A DNA stretch of 64,000 nt, from contig DAHXOT010000023.1 in the NCBI GenBank assembly GCA_027364735.1, positions 62,001 through 126,000 on the forward strand. Reading direction: 5' to 3'. The stretch's first letter is position 1. Each line of letters starts with the position of its first letter. Source of the stretch: Hydrotalea sp. Lineage in GTDB: Bacteria > Bacteroidota > Bacteroidia > Chitinophagales > Chitinophagaceae. Made by a program: the position numbers and the translations under genes. Below are positions 45,840 through 55,564 of the stretch, piece by piece. The notes beneath the pieces were generated by a model. That model did not search any database. It saw only the letters and a list, made by a program, of their open reading frames with translations, and was not told the origin of the DNA.

Positions 45840-47041
45840 GCTGATTGCTCTAATAGATTGTAACATTGTGTTGCTATTTCTAACTCTTCGTTGGTTGGAA
45901 TTACTAAAACTTTAACCGAAGATTTTTCGGTATTAATTTCTCTTATTTCTTTGCTCGATAAATTATTTTTTTCTTCATCTAATTCTATTCCTAAATATTC
46001 TAAGTTGCCTAAACACAACTTTCTAATAAGCGTATCATTTTCTCCAACCCCTGCTGTAAATATAATAGCATCTAAGCCATTTAGTGCGGCGGTATAAGCA
46101 CCAATATATTTTTTTATTCTGTAAGCATACATATCGTAAGCCAAAATAGCATCTTTATTTCCTTGTTCAATTTCTTTTCTTATATCTCTCATATCGCTAA
46201 ATCCGGTTAAACCAATCATGCCACTTTTTTTGTTTAAAATATTATTTACTTGGTCTATATCATATCCTAACTGATTCACTAAATGAAAAATAATAGATTG
46301 ATCAATATCTCCACTTCTTGTTCCCATAATCAATCCGTTCATTGGACCAAAGCCCATTGTTGTATCAATACAAATGCCTCCATAAACAGCAGCCATACTG
46401 CATCCATTACCTAAATGGATAGTAATAATTTTTGCCTCTTTTTTTTGTAAATAATTAATTGCTTTTGTTGCAACATATTTATGGCTGGTTCCATGAAAAC
46501 CGTAAGCTCTAATTCCATGAACCGAATAAAATTCTGAAGGAATGGCAAAGCGAAATGCAGTTGCATTCATTGTTTGATGAAATGCTGTATCGAAAACAGC
46601 AATTTGTATTGCTTGCGTAAATATTTTTTCTGCTACTTCAATTCCTAAATAGTTAGCAGGATTATGCAATGGTGCTAATGGAAATAATTTTTTTATTTGT
46701 TCTTTTACTTCGGGAGTAATAATGGTAGTGGCTGCAAAACTTTCTCCACCATGTACGGTTCTATGGCCTACAACTTTTATTTCGGTAGGGTTTTTTATTA
46801 CGCCAAATTCTGTATCTGTTAATAGTGCGGCAACTTTTTGTAAACCTGTTGCATGATCGTCAATATCTACAGTTTCTTTTAAAATTTTTTCAGTATTATT
46901 TTTAATTACTTTGTGGGTAATGGTAGAGTTTTCTAAACCAATTCTATCAATTATTCCACTGCAAATTAATACTGCTTGTGGCATTTGTATAAGTTGATAT
47001 TTGATAGAGCTGCTTCCTGAGTTAATTACAAAAATGTTCAT
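45836..47041 (-). CDS. ackA: Acetate kinase
   Basis: 401-residue ASKHA-fold kinase interconverting acetate+ATP and acetyl phosphate+ADP. The start MNIFVINSGSSSIKYQLIQM is the family signature, followed by VGHRTVHGGESF (catalytic arginine/histidine), VFDTAFHQTM, YGFHGTSHKYV and HLGNGCSMAAV, and the C-terminal TAGVGEN. It lies 10 bp after pta; the two form the pta-ackA operon for substrate-level ATP synthesis or acetate uptake. It overlaps the convergent patatin gene by 4 bp. Confidence 0.98.
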   Translation of the reverse strand: MNIFVINSGSSSIKYQLIQMPQAVLICSGIIDRIGLENSTITHKVIKNNTEKILKETVDIDDHATGLQKVAALLTDTEFGVIKNPTEIKVVGHRTVHGGESFAATTIITPEVKEQIKKLFPLAPLHNPANYLGIEVAEKIFTQAIQIAVFDTAFHQTMNATAFRFAIPSEFYSVHGIRAYGFHGTSHKYVATKAINYLQKKEAKIITIHLGNGCSMAAVYGGICIDTTMGFGPMNGLIMGTRSGDIDQSIIFHLVNQLGYDIDQVNNILNKKSGMIGLTGFSDMRDIRKEIEQGNKDAILAYDMYAYRIKKYIGAYTAALNGLDAIIFTAGVGENDTLIRKLCLGNLEYLGIELDEEKNNLSSKEIREINTEKSSVKVLVIPTNEELEIATQCYNLLEQSA

Positions 47042-47051
47042 TAAGAAAAAT

Positions 47052-49142
47052 TTATTGTTGAGCTTGAATGGCTGTAATAATTACAGTGTTAAAAATATCA
47101 TCTACTGTACAGCCTCTGCTTAAATCGTTTACAGGCTTGTTTAATCCTTGCAACATAGGCCCAATTGCTAATGCACCGGTTTCTCTTTGTACAGCTTTAT
47201 AGGTGTTGTTGCCTGTATTTAAATCGGGAAATATTAAAACACTAGCCTGACCAGCCACTTGCGAATTAGGGAGTTTTTGTTTGCCTACTGTTGCATCAAC
47301 AGCAGCATCATATTGAATGGGGCCTTCAATTTTTAAATCTGGTCTTTTTTGTTTTACAATTTCTGTTGCCATTCTAACTTTTTCTACATCTTCTCCTTGT
47401 CCCGATGTGCCGGAAGAATAAGAGAGCATAGCAATTTTTGGTTCTATGCCAAACATGATACTACTTTCTGCGGAGGATATGGCAATTTCGGCTAATTGTT
47501 CGGGAGTGGGATTAGGATTTACTGCACAATCGCCAAAAACAGAAACTCTATCGGGTAAGCACATAAAAAATACAGAAGATACTACGGTAACATTAGGTTT
47601 GGTTTTTACAAACTGAAGTGCAGGCCGAATAGTATGCTGAGTAGTATGCAAGGCACCGGAAACCATACCATCGGCATGGCCTTTATATACCATCATAGTA
47701 CCGAAATAAGAAACATCTGTCATTAAATCTCTTGCCATTTCCATATTCACATTTTTCGATTTTCTCAATTCATATAAAGCATCAACATACTCATCGTATA
47801 ATGGCGAAGAAGATGGGTCTATAATATGTACTTTATCAAAATCAAAAGAAATATTTAATCTTTTTATCGAAGCTTTAATATCATCAATTTTACCAAGTAT
47901 GGTTAATTCAACAATATTTTGTTTAAGTAGTTTCGAAGCGGCTTTTAAAATTCTATCATCGTTTCCTTCGGGCAAAACAATATGTTTTTTTTGCGATTTA
48001 GCTCGTTTAATAATTTGATATTGAAACATAAGAGGCGTAATACCTTCCGGTTGAAACGTAGTTAATTTATTTTCTATCGCTTTGGTATCAATATATCTTT
48101 CGAATGTTGTTATGGCCAAATCTATTTTCTGTTTATTATCAGAATAAATTCTCGATTGTGTAGATGCAATTAAATTAACTGTTTCAAAAGTGCCTGTTTC
48201 TACTTGTACAATTGGAACAATGGTTTGTAAGCCTTGTACTAATTTAATAATAGGTTCTTCTGGTTCTAAACCGCCGGTTAAAATTAATCCTGCAACTTTT
48301 GGATAGTTTTTAGACAGGTTAGCTTGTAAAATAGCCACAATAATATCGGCCCTATCGCCGGGTGTAACTACTAAGGTATTTTCTTTTAGTCGGGTTAAGC
48401 AATTTCTTAATTGCATAGCACCTACAATAGAATGATCTACCTGATTTGAAATTTCATTTTGGCCAAATAATATTTTTCCTTTTACGGCTTCAATAATTTC
48501 TTTCATGGTTGGATTACCTAAATCGATGTTAAGTGGAATAACACTTACCAAAACATCTTTAGGAATGCGTTTAGAAAGAATTTGATGTAATTCAAACAAA
48601 TGTTCTGATTGAACTTTGTTGGCTACAACCGCCAATACTTGAATTTCTTTATCGTTAAAACTTTGGTAATTAGATAAAATAAGATTAGATAATTCTTCGG
48701 CACTATTTTTTTCTCCATTAGAAATAAGAATTACCGGAATACCCAAGTTTTTGGCTATAGCAATATTGGCATCAAATTCAAACGATAAACCTTCGCCTAA
48801 AAAATCTGTTCCTTCTACCAAAACAAAATCATGCGTTTCTTCTAATTTTTTATATTTCGATATAATTGTATCAATAACATAAGTGGTATTACCCATACTT
48901 TTATAATATAAAACTTGCTCTCGCGTAAAAGCAAACATATCCTGATATTCTATATTTAATCCAAAATGCGAGGTAATAGTTTCAATATGAATATCTTTTC
49001 CTTTTTCGGGTGGTTCATTAATTACAGGTTTAAAGTAAGCAAGCTTTTTAGTTTTATCGGCTAACAAATTCATTAAACCAAGTGCTATTAAGGTTTTTCC
49101 GCTGTACGGTTCTGTACTTGCAATATAAATTGCCTTTGACAT
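47052..49142 (-). CDS. pta: Phosphate acetyltransferase, long form
   Basis: 696 residues from the ATG at 49142 (MSKAIYIASTEPYSGKT); a longer frame adds 27 unlikely residues. The N-terminal BioD-like P-loop domain (TEPYSGKTLIALG) is followed by a DRTGG domain (about 215-330, NTLVVTPGDRADIIVA) and the C-terminal PTA/PTB catalytic domain from about 370 (KKHIVLPEGNDDRILKA, SYSSGTSGQGEDVEKVRMA). This is the regulated multi-domain type. It transfers acetyl between CoA and phosphate and works with ackA downstream. A near-consensus -7 box (CACTTTTG) lies 38 bp upstream. Confidence 0.97.
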   Translation of the reverse strand: MSKAIYIASTEPYSGKTLIALGLMNLLADKTKKLAYFKPVINEPPEKGKDIHIETITSHFGLNIEYQDMFAFTREQVLYYKSMGNTTYVIDTIISKYKKLEETHDFVLVEGTDFLGEGLSFEFDANIAIAKNLGIPVILISNGEKNSAEELSNLILSNYQSFNDKEIQVLAVVANKVQSEHLFELHQILSKRIPKDVLVSVIPLNIDLGNPTMKEIIEAVKGKILFGQNEISNQVDHSIVGAMQLRNCLTRLKENTLVVTPGDRADIIVAILQANLSKNYPKVAGLILTGGLEPEEPIIKLVQGLQTIVPIVQVETGTFETVNLIASTQSRIYSDNKQKIDLAITTFERYIDTKAIENKLTTFQPEGITPLMFQYQIIKRAKSQKKHIVLPEGNDDRILKAASKLLKQNIVELTILGKIDDIKASIKRLNISFDFDKVHIIDPSSSPLYDEYVDALYELRKSKNVNMEMARDLMTDVSYFGTMMVYKGHADGMVSGALHTTQHTIRPALQFVKTKPNVTVVSSVFFMCLPDRVSVFGDCAVNPNPTPEQLAEIAISSAESSIMFGIEPKIAMLSYSSGTSGQGEDVEKVRMATEIVKQKRPDLKIEGPIQYDAAVDATVGKQKLPNSQVAGQASVLIFPDLNTGNNTYKAVQRETGALAIGPMLQGLNKPVNDLSRGCTVDDIFNTVIITAIQAQQ

Positions 49143-49387
49143 AATCTTAAAATTTCGTATTGCTTTAATAAAGTAAATGCAAAAGTGATTTTTTTTTCTA
49201 AAAATAGAACTGATATAAATCACTACGCCTTAATGTTAAGTATCTGCTCAAATATTATTCAACAGTCTTTAACATTTCATTAATACACAATATAGTTTCA
49301 GTTGGTATCTGTTAATGCAATATGGCTCATTAATTGTTATAAAAGCAAAAAACAAATGGAGCAATTATACATAAAACATTTATAATT

Positions 49388-50314
49388 ATGAAACAAAAAC
49401 AAGTAGTATTAATTATTGCTGTTGCAGCAGTAGTAACCATGTCGGCAATTTTATCAGCATGCTCTAAAAGTACATCGGCACAAGTAAACCCTTCTGCATC
49501 TACCCAAAGTGTATCACTTTACTTAACTGATGCTCCTGCGGTTTTTAATAATGTATATCTCGATGTAAAATCTATTGAAGTATTAATTGATTCGTCAAAA
49601 AATACTCGCCAGCATGATAGCCTAAATTGGGATGATATGGGTGAAAGAATGGAAGAAGTATCTGGAGGTATGAGAAAACCAGATAGTGCTTCATTTGTAG
49701 CTACTAAATTAAATTTTTCTCCCGGTGTGTATGATTTATTGAAATTGAGAAATGGGGTAGATACCTTATTATCAACCTCTACTATTCCTGCCGGTAATAT
49801 TCGTTTAATTAGAATTAATTTAGGTACTAATTGCTCTGTGGTAAAAGATAGTGTATCGTATGCTTTGCGTTTACCACCCAATGCACCATCCTATATACTT
49901 ATTAAGTTAGAAGGAAATGAATGGGAAGAATTTGAAACAAATGCATATCGTTTGTGGTTAGATTTTGATGTTGCTCGTTCAATTGTGAATATGGATAATA
50001 CCTATTATTTGGTTCCTTTCTTACGAAATTTTGTTCCAAATAAAAGCGGTTCTGTTGAAGGTAATATTGCGCCAATAGCTGCTATGCCTGCATTTGTTAA
50101 ATTATTTAACGCTACAGATAGTTCTTTTGCAATGCCTAATGAGGATGGAGAATTTAAAATAAGAGGATTGAAAGATGGAAGCTATTCATTATTGGTTCAT
50201 TCAGCTGTAAAAAATGGTAATGGCACACCTATGTTTAAAGATACAACCATTAATAATGTTGTAATTCAGAATGCCAATCATGTTTCGTTTAGAAATATCA
50301 TGTTACATCCATAA
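49388..50314 (+). CDS. DUF4382-domain lipoprotein
   Basis: 308 residues. A lipoprotein signal with lipobox ILSAC (lipidated C near residue 25) is followed by the DUF4382 fold at about 40-200 (VSLYLTDAPAVFNNVYLDVKSIEV, VYDLLKLRNGVDTLLSTSTIPAGNIRLIRINLG). A small beta-sandwich of carboxypeptidase-regulatory type follows at about 225-305 (GSVEGNIAPIAAMPAFVKLFNAT, GEFKIRGLKDGSYSLLVHS). Function is unknown; such proteins sit on the outer membrane or cell surface. It ends at a strong terminator. Confidence 0.87.
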   Translation: MKQKQVVLIIAVAAVVTMSAILSACSKSTSAQVNPSASTQSVSLYLTDAPAVFNNVYLDVKSIEVLIDSSKNTRQHDSLNWDDMGERMEEVSGGMRKPDSASFVATKLNFSPGVYDLLKLRNGVDTLLSTSTIPAGNIRLIRINLGTNCSVVKDSVSYALRLPPNAPSYILIKLEGNEWEEFETNAYRLWLDFDVARSIVNMDNTYYLVPFLRNFVPNKSGSVEGNIAPIAAMPAFVKLFNATDSSFAMPNEDGEFKIRGLKDGSYSLLVHSAVKNGNGTPMFKDTTINNVVIQNANHVSFRNIMLHP

Positions 50315-50344
50315 ATAGTGTTTGGTTGAGGATAGATTATAATA

Positions 50345-50377
50345 GGGAAGCAGGTAATTGCTTCCCTTTATTTATTT
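50345..50377 (+). terminator. Terminator between the DUF4382 lipoprotein and convergent S10 peptidase gene
   Basis: GGGAAGCA (50345-50352) pairs with TGCTTCCC (50359-50366) around GGTAAT and is followed by a T-rich tract. The stem lies 31 bp after the lipoprotein stop and the T tract runs into the 3' end of the convergent gene. Confidence 0.88.
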
Positions 50378-51843
50378 ATTGCATTATTAATAAATACTTC
50401 GAAATCTTTTTTTAATTGAATTAAAGAAGGTTTGTTAATGTACATCATGTGTCCGGCAGGATAATAAGTTAATGATATATTTTTCTTCAATTCTTTTTTC
50501 AGGAACATGTGATTTAATACGTTTCTGGTGGCAAAATAAGGAGTAGCCATATCAAAATATCCATTGGCAACCCACACTTTTAAATAAGGGTTTTTAGTCA
50601 TTGCATCTCTTAATGTTTCTGCAACATTCAAATATTTATTCTTACTTAAAATCCATGGATGTGGCCTTCCGGTAAGTATTTCATAAGGAATTTCGTTTTC
50701 GTATTTTAAATCCTTATGTAAATAATCATTAATAGCCATAGCATATACACCATAAATAGTTTTATCGTAGCTGGGGTCATAATCAAATTCTTCGCCGGCA
50801 TTATCATAATCATCTCCTGTAAATCGGCTATCCAATCTGCCTACCGTTTTTCCTTCTGTTCTTAATAATTCTTTATTAAATCTTCCTACATATAATCTCA
50901 AATTACTTTCCATAATATATTGTTTCGATAGGCCTGTATAGTCATGTAGTTTATCGGCAATAGCATTTTTTTCTTCATCAGTAATTTGATCTCCTTTTAG
51001 TAAGGCAAGTGTATAATCAGTAACAGCAAAATGTTCTACTTCTTTTAATAAAGTATCTAAGTTGTTATAATTGGAAGATAATTTTTTATGGTACCAAGCT
51101 GTAGCACTAAATGTTGGCAGTAATAAAGGAAAAGGGCGATCGTTGCCTTTATCGGTTGCATCGGCACCAAAATCTAATATGGCAGAAATAAGTATTACAC
51201 CATTTAAATATAATCCATAACGGTTTTGTAAATAACCTGCTAAACCGGCACTACGGGTAGTTCCATAGCTTTCTCCGCCAATAAATTTTGGCGAGCTCCA
51301 TCTTTCATTTTTACTAGTATATAAGCGAATAAAATCTCCTACAAATTGAACATCATTATCGTACCCAATAAATTCATTTTTATCGGTTTTGCCAATGGAT
51401 CGGGTAAAACCTGTAAGCATTGGGTCAATAAAAACAATATCGGTTTTATCTAACCACGAGTATTCGTTATCTGTATAACTATAAGGTGGCGGTTTAGTAG
51501 TTCCATCATCATTCATTACAACACGTTTTGGGCCTAAAGCACCCATGTGCAACCATAGTGAAGCCGATCCGGGCCCACCATTGTAGGCAAATAGTAGGGG
51601 GCGTTTGGATAAATCAGTTTCTCCATCTTTAGTGTAGGCTACAAAAAAGAGTTTGGCTTTTAAAGAATCGTTTTCATCTTTTATTGCCATATATCCTGCG
51701 GTAGCGGTATAACTAATTACTACTCCATTAATTTTTACTTGATGTTTTGTAACAGATAAAGTGTAGGTTTTATCGAGGTTTTGTCCTGCAGCATAAAAAT
51801 TAATTAAAAAGGAAAGAGAAATGAATAAGAATTTCATAAGCAT
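50368..51843 (-). CDS. Exported S10-family serine carboxypeptidase-like protein
   Basis: 491-residue alpha/beta hydrolase with a signal peptide (FLFISLSFLINFYAAGQ). The S10 motifs are the oxyanion-forming AYNGGPGSASLWLHMGALGP, the nucleophile elbow GGESYG with S192, a C-terminal aspartate in VWVANGYFDMATP, and the histidine in YPAGHMMYINKPS. It would cleave C-terminal residues from peptides in the periplasm or outside. The family is common in Bacteroidota as a secreted peptidase. Two ATGs two codons apart are equally good starts. Confidence 0.93.
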   Translation of the reverse strand: MLMKFLFISLSFLINFYAAGQNLDKTYTLSVTKHQVKINGVVISYTATAGYMAIKDENDSLKAKLFFVAYTKDGETDLSKRPLLFAYNGGPGSASLWLHMGALGPKRVVMNDDGTTKPPPYSYTDNEYSWLDKTDIVFIDPMLTGFTRSIGKTDKNEFIGYDNDVQFVGDFIRLYTSKNERWSSPKFIGGESYGTTRSAGLAGYLQNRYGLYLNGVILISAILDFGADATDKGNDRPFPLLLPTFSATAWYHKKLSSNYNNLDTLLKEVEHFAVTDYTLALLKGDQITDEEKNAIADKLHDYTGLSKQYIMESNLRLYVGRFNKELLRTEGKTVGRLDSRFTGDDYDNAGEEFDYDPSYDKTIYGVYAMAINDYLHKDLKYENEIPYEILTGRPHPWILSKNKYLNVAETLRDAMTKNPYLKVWVANGYFDMATPYFATRNVLNHMFLKKELKKNISLTYYPAGHMMYINKPSLIQLKKDFEVFINNAINK

Positions 51844-52027
51844 AGTTTATGTATTTCGAAAATACAATTTTATTATCTACCTGTTTAGCTTTTATTCAAT
51901 AGTTTTTATAGTATTCTTTTTCATTAAAAAATAAATCTCTATTCTTGCAAACTGCTTTTAAATACCGAAAAGAGATTAGGTACCATATTAAAAGTGCTAT
52001 AAGTATAAAAAAATTAAAATTAAGTGT

Positions 52028-52849
52028 ATGAGCGATTTGCTAAATAGGTTACAAGAAACCGTTGCGTTTATTAAAACAAAAGTAAATGTACAAGCAAAAG
52101 TGGGTGTTATTTTAGGAAGCGGGTTAGGCAATTTAACTGAGGAGGTAGCTGTTGAAGTAAGTATTCCATATGCTGAGATACCTCATTTTCCAACTAGTAC
52201 CGTTAAAGGGCATAGTGGAAAATTATTATTTGGCAAAGTAGGTTCAACACCTGTAGTAGTTATGGGAGGAAGGTTTCATTATTACGAGGGCTATTCTGCC
52301 GAGCAAGTAGTATATCCTGTAAGAGTATTGCGTTTATTAGGAATTGAAACTTTATTATTATCGAATGCAGCAGGAGGTGTGAATCCCGATTTTGAAGTAG
52401 GCGATTTAATGATCATCAATGATCATATTAGTTTTTTTACCGAAAATCCGCTAAGAGGAAAAAATGAAGAAACATTGGGTACTAGATTTCCTGATATGAG
52501 TGAACCATACGATAAAATATTAATTGCCAAAGCACATGCAATTGCTAAAGCACATAAGATAAAGGTTCATGAAGGGGTATATACTGCCGTTACCGGACCT
52601 ACATTTGAAACCAGAGCCGAATACAAATTAATAAAAATTTTAGGAGGAGATGTAGTAGGTATGAGTACTGTTCAGGAAGCCATTGCTGCCGTACATTGCG
52701 GATTAAAAGTTTTTGGCATAAGCGTTATTACCGATATTGGCATACGTGAAGATGAAAATGTAATTACCCACGAAGAAGTATTGCAAGCTGCTAAAGCAGC
52801 CGAACCTAAACTTGCAACATTGTTTAAAAACTTAATACAAACGCTATAG
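52028..52849 (+). CDS. Purine-nucleoside phosphorylase
   Basis: 273-residue trimeric-type (PNP I) enzyme that cleaves inosine and guanosine with phosphate, for purine salvage. The phosphate-binding loop VILGSGLG and HSGKLLFG lie in the N-terminal third, followed by VMGGRFHYYEGY and SNAAGGVNPDFEVGDLMIINDH. The purine-binding E and N appear in TGPTFETRAEYK and SVITDIG. Length matches the high-molecular-specificity 270-residue family rather than the 240-residue DeoD type. Confidence 0.95.
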   Translation: MSDLLNRLQETVAFIKTKVNVQAKVGVILGSGLGNLTEEVAVEVSIPYAEIPHFPTSTVKGHSGKLLFGKVGSTPVVVMGGRFHYYEGYSAEQVVYPVRVLRLLGIETLLLSNAAGGVNPDFEVGDLMIINDHISFFTENPLRGKNEETLGTRFPDMSEPYDKILIAKAHAIAKAHKIKVHEGVYTAVTGPTFETRAEYKLIKILGGDVVGMSTVQEAIAAVHCGLKVFGISVITDIGIREDENVITHEEVLQAAKAAEPKLATLFKNLIQTL

Positions 52850-52936
52850 GTTAATTTATTTGTAATGTACCTTAGTTTAAAGGTTTTACCAATACATTTA
52901 AAGCATTACTGTTAATTTGCAGCTTATTTTGCAAGC

Positions 52937-55006
52937 ATGAATTTTTTGAAAAGAAATTATTGGTGGTTGATATTTTGTTGTATAATGGCAAATGCTATTT
53001 CGGCTCATGCTCAATACCCATCTAATCCTTCGGGCAGATATAATGGTTATTCTACTGGTGCACAAACTCAATACGATCAAAATGGTCGTCCACTTTCCGG
53101 TAGCCAAAAACCAAAACAAGATTCAATAGAGCATCGCGATAAATACGCCGATTCTATTACTATTTTTTATAAATATTTCGATTCTACCAGAATTAGAACA
53201 ATAGATTCTTCTATCAACGATTTTTCGAAAAGAATAAAGCAGCCTTATTGGTTAAATACATTAGGAAATTATGGAACTGCTACCAATTCATTATTGTTTC
53301 AGCCCTATATGAAACCCGGATGGGATGAAGGATTGCATCAATTTGATGCGTATAATTTTACAGTAGAAAATACACGTTTTTTTCAAACAACAAGGCCTTA
53401 TACCGAGTTGGGATATTTATTAGGAAGCAAGGCCGAGCAATTAGTAGATATTCTTCATACACAAAATAAAAAAAGTAATTTCAATTTTTCTTTTGAATAC
53501 AGATTTAGTAATTCGCCCGGATTATTTCGGTTACAAAATGCAAGCATTAACAATTTAAGATTTACTACCCATTATCAATCGCATAATAAAAGATATGAGT
53601 CATTTCTTATTTATTATTCAAATAAAAATGCAGTCTCAGAAAATGGAGGCTTAGTTAATCCTAATAAATCAGATAGTATTGCCGGAAATACCTTAAGCGA
53701 TCCATTTCAATTATTAACTCGATTAGGACAAGCCGGTACTTTAACCCGAGATCCTTTTAATACCACAGTGAATACAGGAAATATTTATAAAGAAATGTCT
53801 TTGTTGTATAGGCAGCAATACGATTTTGGACAAAAAGATTCTATAGTGGTAAACGATTCGGTAACTGCCAGATTATTTTATGCAAGATTTAGATTGCAAC
53901 ATACTTTTTCTCTTAAAACAAATAGTTATCAATTTTTAGATTTTAATGCCGATTCTCTAAACTACGATTCATTGTATCACTATAAGCTTACCAAAATGCA
54001 GGATACAGTTCAGTTTAAAGATGCATGGATAAACGTAACCAATGAATTTAGCTTGTTATCTTTTCCCGATAAAAAAAATCAAAGTCAGTTTTTAAAAGTG
54101 GGTACAATTATTCAAAATTTTAAAGGAAATTTTGGAGATACTTCTTCACAAACTTTTCATAATATCTCTTTACTTGGCGAATATAGAAATAGAACACGCA
54201 ATCAGCTTTGGGATATGCAATTAAAAGGAGAATTGTATGTAAATGGAATGAATTCGGGCGATTATGGATTGAGAGCCGATTTAAAAAGAGCATTAGGAAG
54301 AAAAGTAGGATACCTGCAAATTGGTTTTCAAAATGTAAATAAAACACCTTCCTTTATTTTCGATCCGTTAACCAACTTCCGCGTAACCGATAAACAAGCA
54401 TTTAAAAAAATTAATTTTACTCGGTTATATGCTGTTTACGAAAACCCGAAACAACACTTTATTCTTAGCGGCGAATATTATTTAGTGAATAATTATACTT
54501 ATTTCGATAGTTTTTTTGTTGCTAAACAAGATGCAAGTTTATTTAATGTACTGCATGTAAGTGCCGAAAAAAGCTTCAAACTATCCAAACACTGGACACT
54601 ATATTCTGAATTGCATTTGCAACAAACTACCAACAATGCACCTGTGCATGTTCCTTTTTTGCTTACACGCAACCGATTGGCGTATGAAGGAAACTTTTTT
54701 ACCAACCTAAATTTATCTACCGGAATAGAAGTAAGGTATTATACCAATTATAAAGCCGATAATTATTCTCCATTTACAGGGCAGTTTTTTTATCAAAACA
54801 ATTTCATTACCTCCAATTTACCCGATATTAATTTATTCTTCGATTTTAGAATTAAAAGCTTTAAAGCATTTATACGGGCAGAAAATTTAAACACGCTTAA
54901 CTCATTTAAGCAGTTTAGTTTTACCAAATATAGTTTTGCAACACCATATTATCCTTCTCAAGGATTATGGATGCGATTGGGAATTTGGTGGAGTTTTGTA
55001 AATTAA
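52937..55006 (+). CDS. Putative outer-membrane porin
   Basis: 689 residues. A signal peptide (LIFCCIMANAISAHAQ) is followed by a low-complexity linker rich in Y, P and S, then a long beta-barrel with aromatic-flanked strands (RFQLQHTFSLKT-like, NKTPSFIFDPLTNFRV) ending in RLGIWWSFVN, whose terminal aromatic suits BAM recognition. It resembles the Bacteroidota putative porin family often annotated near purine salvage and cell-wall genes. Substrate is unknown. A TTTTG element ends 5 nt before the ATG, which hints at a leaderless transcript. Confidence 0.8.
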   Translation: MNFLKRNYWWLIFCCIMANAISAHAQYPSNPSGRYNGYSTGAQTQYDQNGRPLSGSQKPKQDSIEHRDKYADSITIFYKYFDSTRIRTIDSSINDFSKRIKQPYWLNTLGNYGTATNSLLFQPYMKPGWDEGLHQFDAYNFTVENTRFFQTTRPYTELGYLLGSKAEQLVDILHTQNKKSNFNFSFEYRFSNSPGLFRLQNASINNLRFTTHYQSHNKRYESFLIYYSNKNAVSENGGLVNPNKSDSIAGNTLSDPFQLLTRLGQAGTLTRDPFNTTVNTGNIYKEMSLLYRQQYDFGQKDSIVVNDSVTARLFYARFRLQHTFSLKTNSYQFLDFNADSLNYDSLYHYKLTKMQDTVQFKDAWINVTNEFSLLSFPDKKNQSQFLKVGTIIQNFKGNFGDTSSQTFHNISLLGEYRNRTRNQLWDMQLKGELYVNGMNSGDYGLRADLKRALGRKVGYLQIGFQNVNKTPSFIFDPLTNFRVTDKQAFKKINFTRLYAVYENPKQHFILSGEYYLVNNYTYFDSFFVAKQDASLFNVLHVSAEKSFKLSKHWTLYSELHLQQTTNNAPVHVPFLLTRNRLAYEGNFFTNLNLSTGIEVRYYTNYKADNYSPFTGQFFYQNNFITSNLPDINLFFDFRIKSFKAFIRAENLNTLNSFKQFSFTKYSFATPYYPSQGLWMRLGIWWSFVN

Positions 55007-55063
55007 AAACCAATTTTAGTTGGCATACCTTAAATTACTAATATTTTTTGCTAATTTGCCCCC

Positions 55064-55450
55064 GTGCGAAAATTTATATCAATAGCATTAATAGCCTTAT
55101 TCTTTTTTGGTAATACCGAAGCCTATCAGCTATTAAAGTTGCCGTTATTAGTAAAGCACTACATAAAGCATAAGCACGAAGATCCGGCTATTTCTTTTAT
55201 TGCTTTTTTACAATTACATTATCAAGATAAAACGGTGGTTGATGCCGATTTTCAGCAAGACATGCAATTGCCTTTTAAAACAAACGATGCCAAAATGATT
55301 CAATTGGCTTCTGTTAGTTTACCTTCTCCCAGAATTAGTATAGAAATATTGCCAACTCCTGTAGTAAAACAAATACTTAGTATTCATCACGAGCAGTTAT
55401 ATTCTTTAAATACTCCACACGACATCTTTCAGCCTCCCAAAATAAGTTAA
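55064..55450 (+). CDS. Small exported protein preceding the metal-efflux pump
   Basis: 128 residues from a GTG start. A signal peptide (FISIALIALFFFGNTEA) precedes a helix-then-extended region with a histidine-rich stretch (LVKHYIKHKHEDPAISF) and SIHHEQLYSLNTP. The family is not known to me by name; proteins of similar size and layout often precede Cus/Czc-type pumps in Bacteroidota. Histidines suggest metal binding. The gap of 114 bp to the pump is consistent with one operon. Confidence 0.7.
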   Translation: MRKFISIALIALFFFGNTEAYQLLKLPLLVKHYIKHKHEDPAISFIAFLQLHYQDKTVVDADFQQDMQLPFKTNDAKMIQLASVSLPSPRISIEILPTPVVKQILSIHHEQLYSLNTPHDIFQPPKIS

Positions 55451-55564
55451 ATATATTTTTTCATTTGCCTAAAAGCAAATTGAAGCCACAAATGTGTTAA
55501 ACAACAATGCTATACAGTGTTTCTGTTGTTTGTTTCATCATTTACTTAACTTATATTTTTTAGT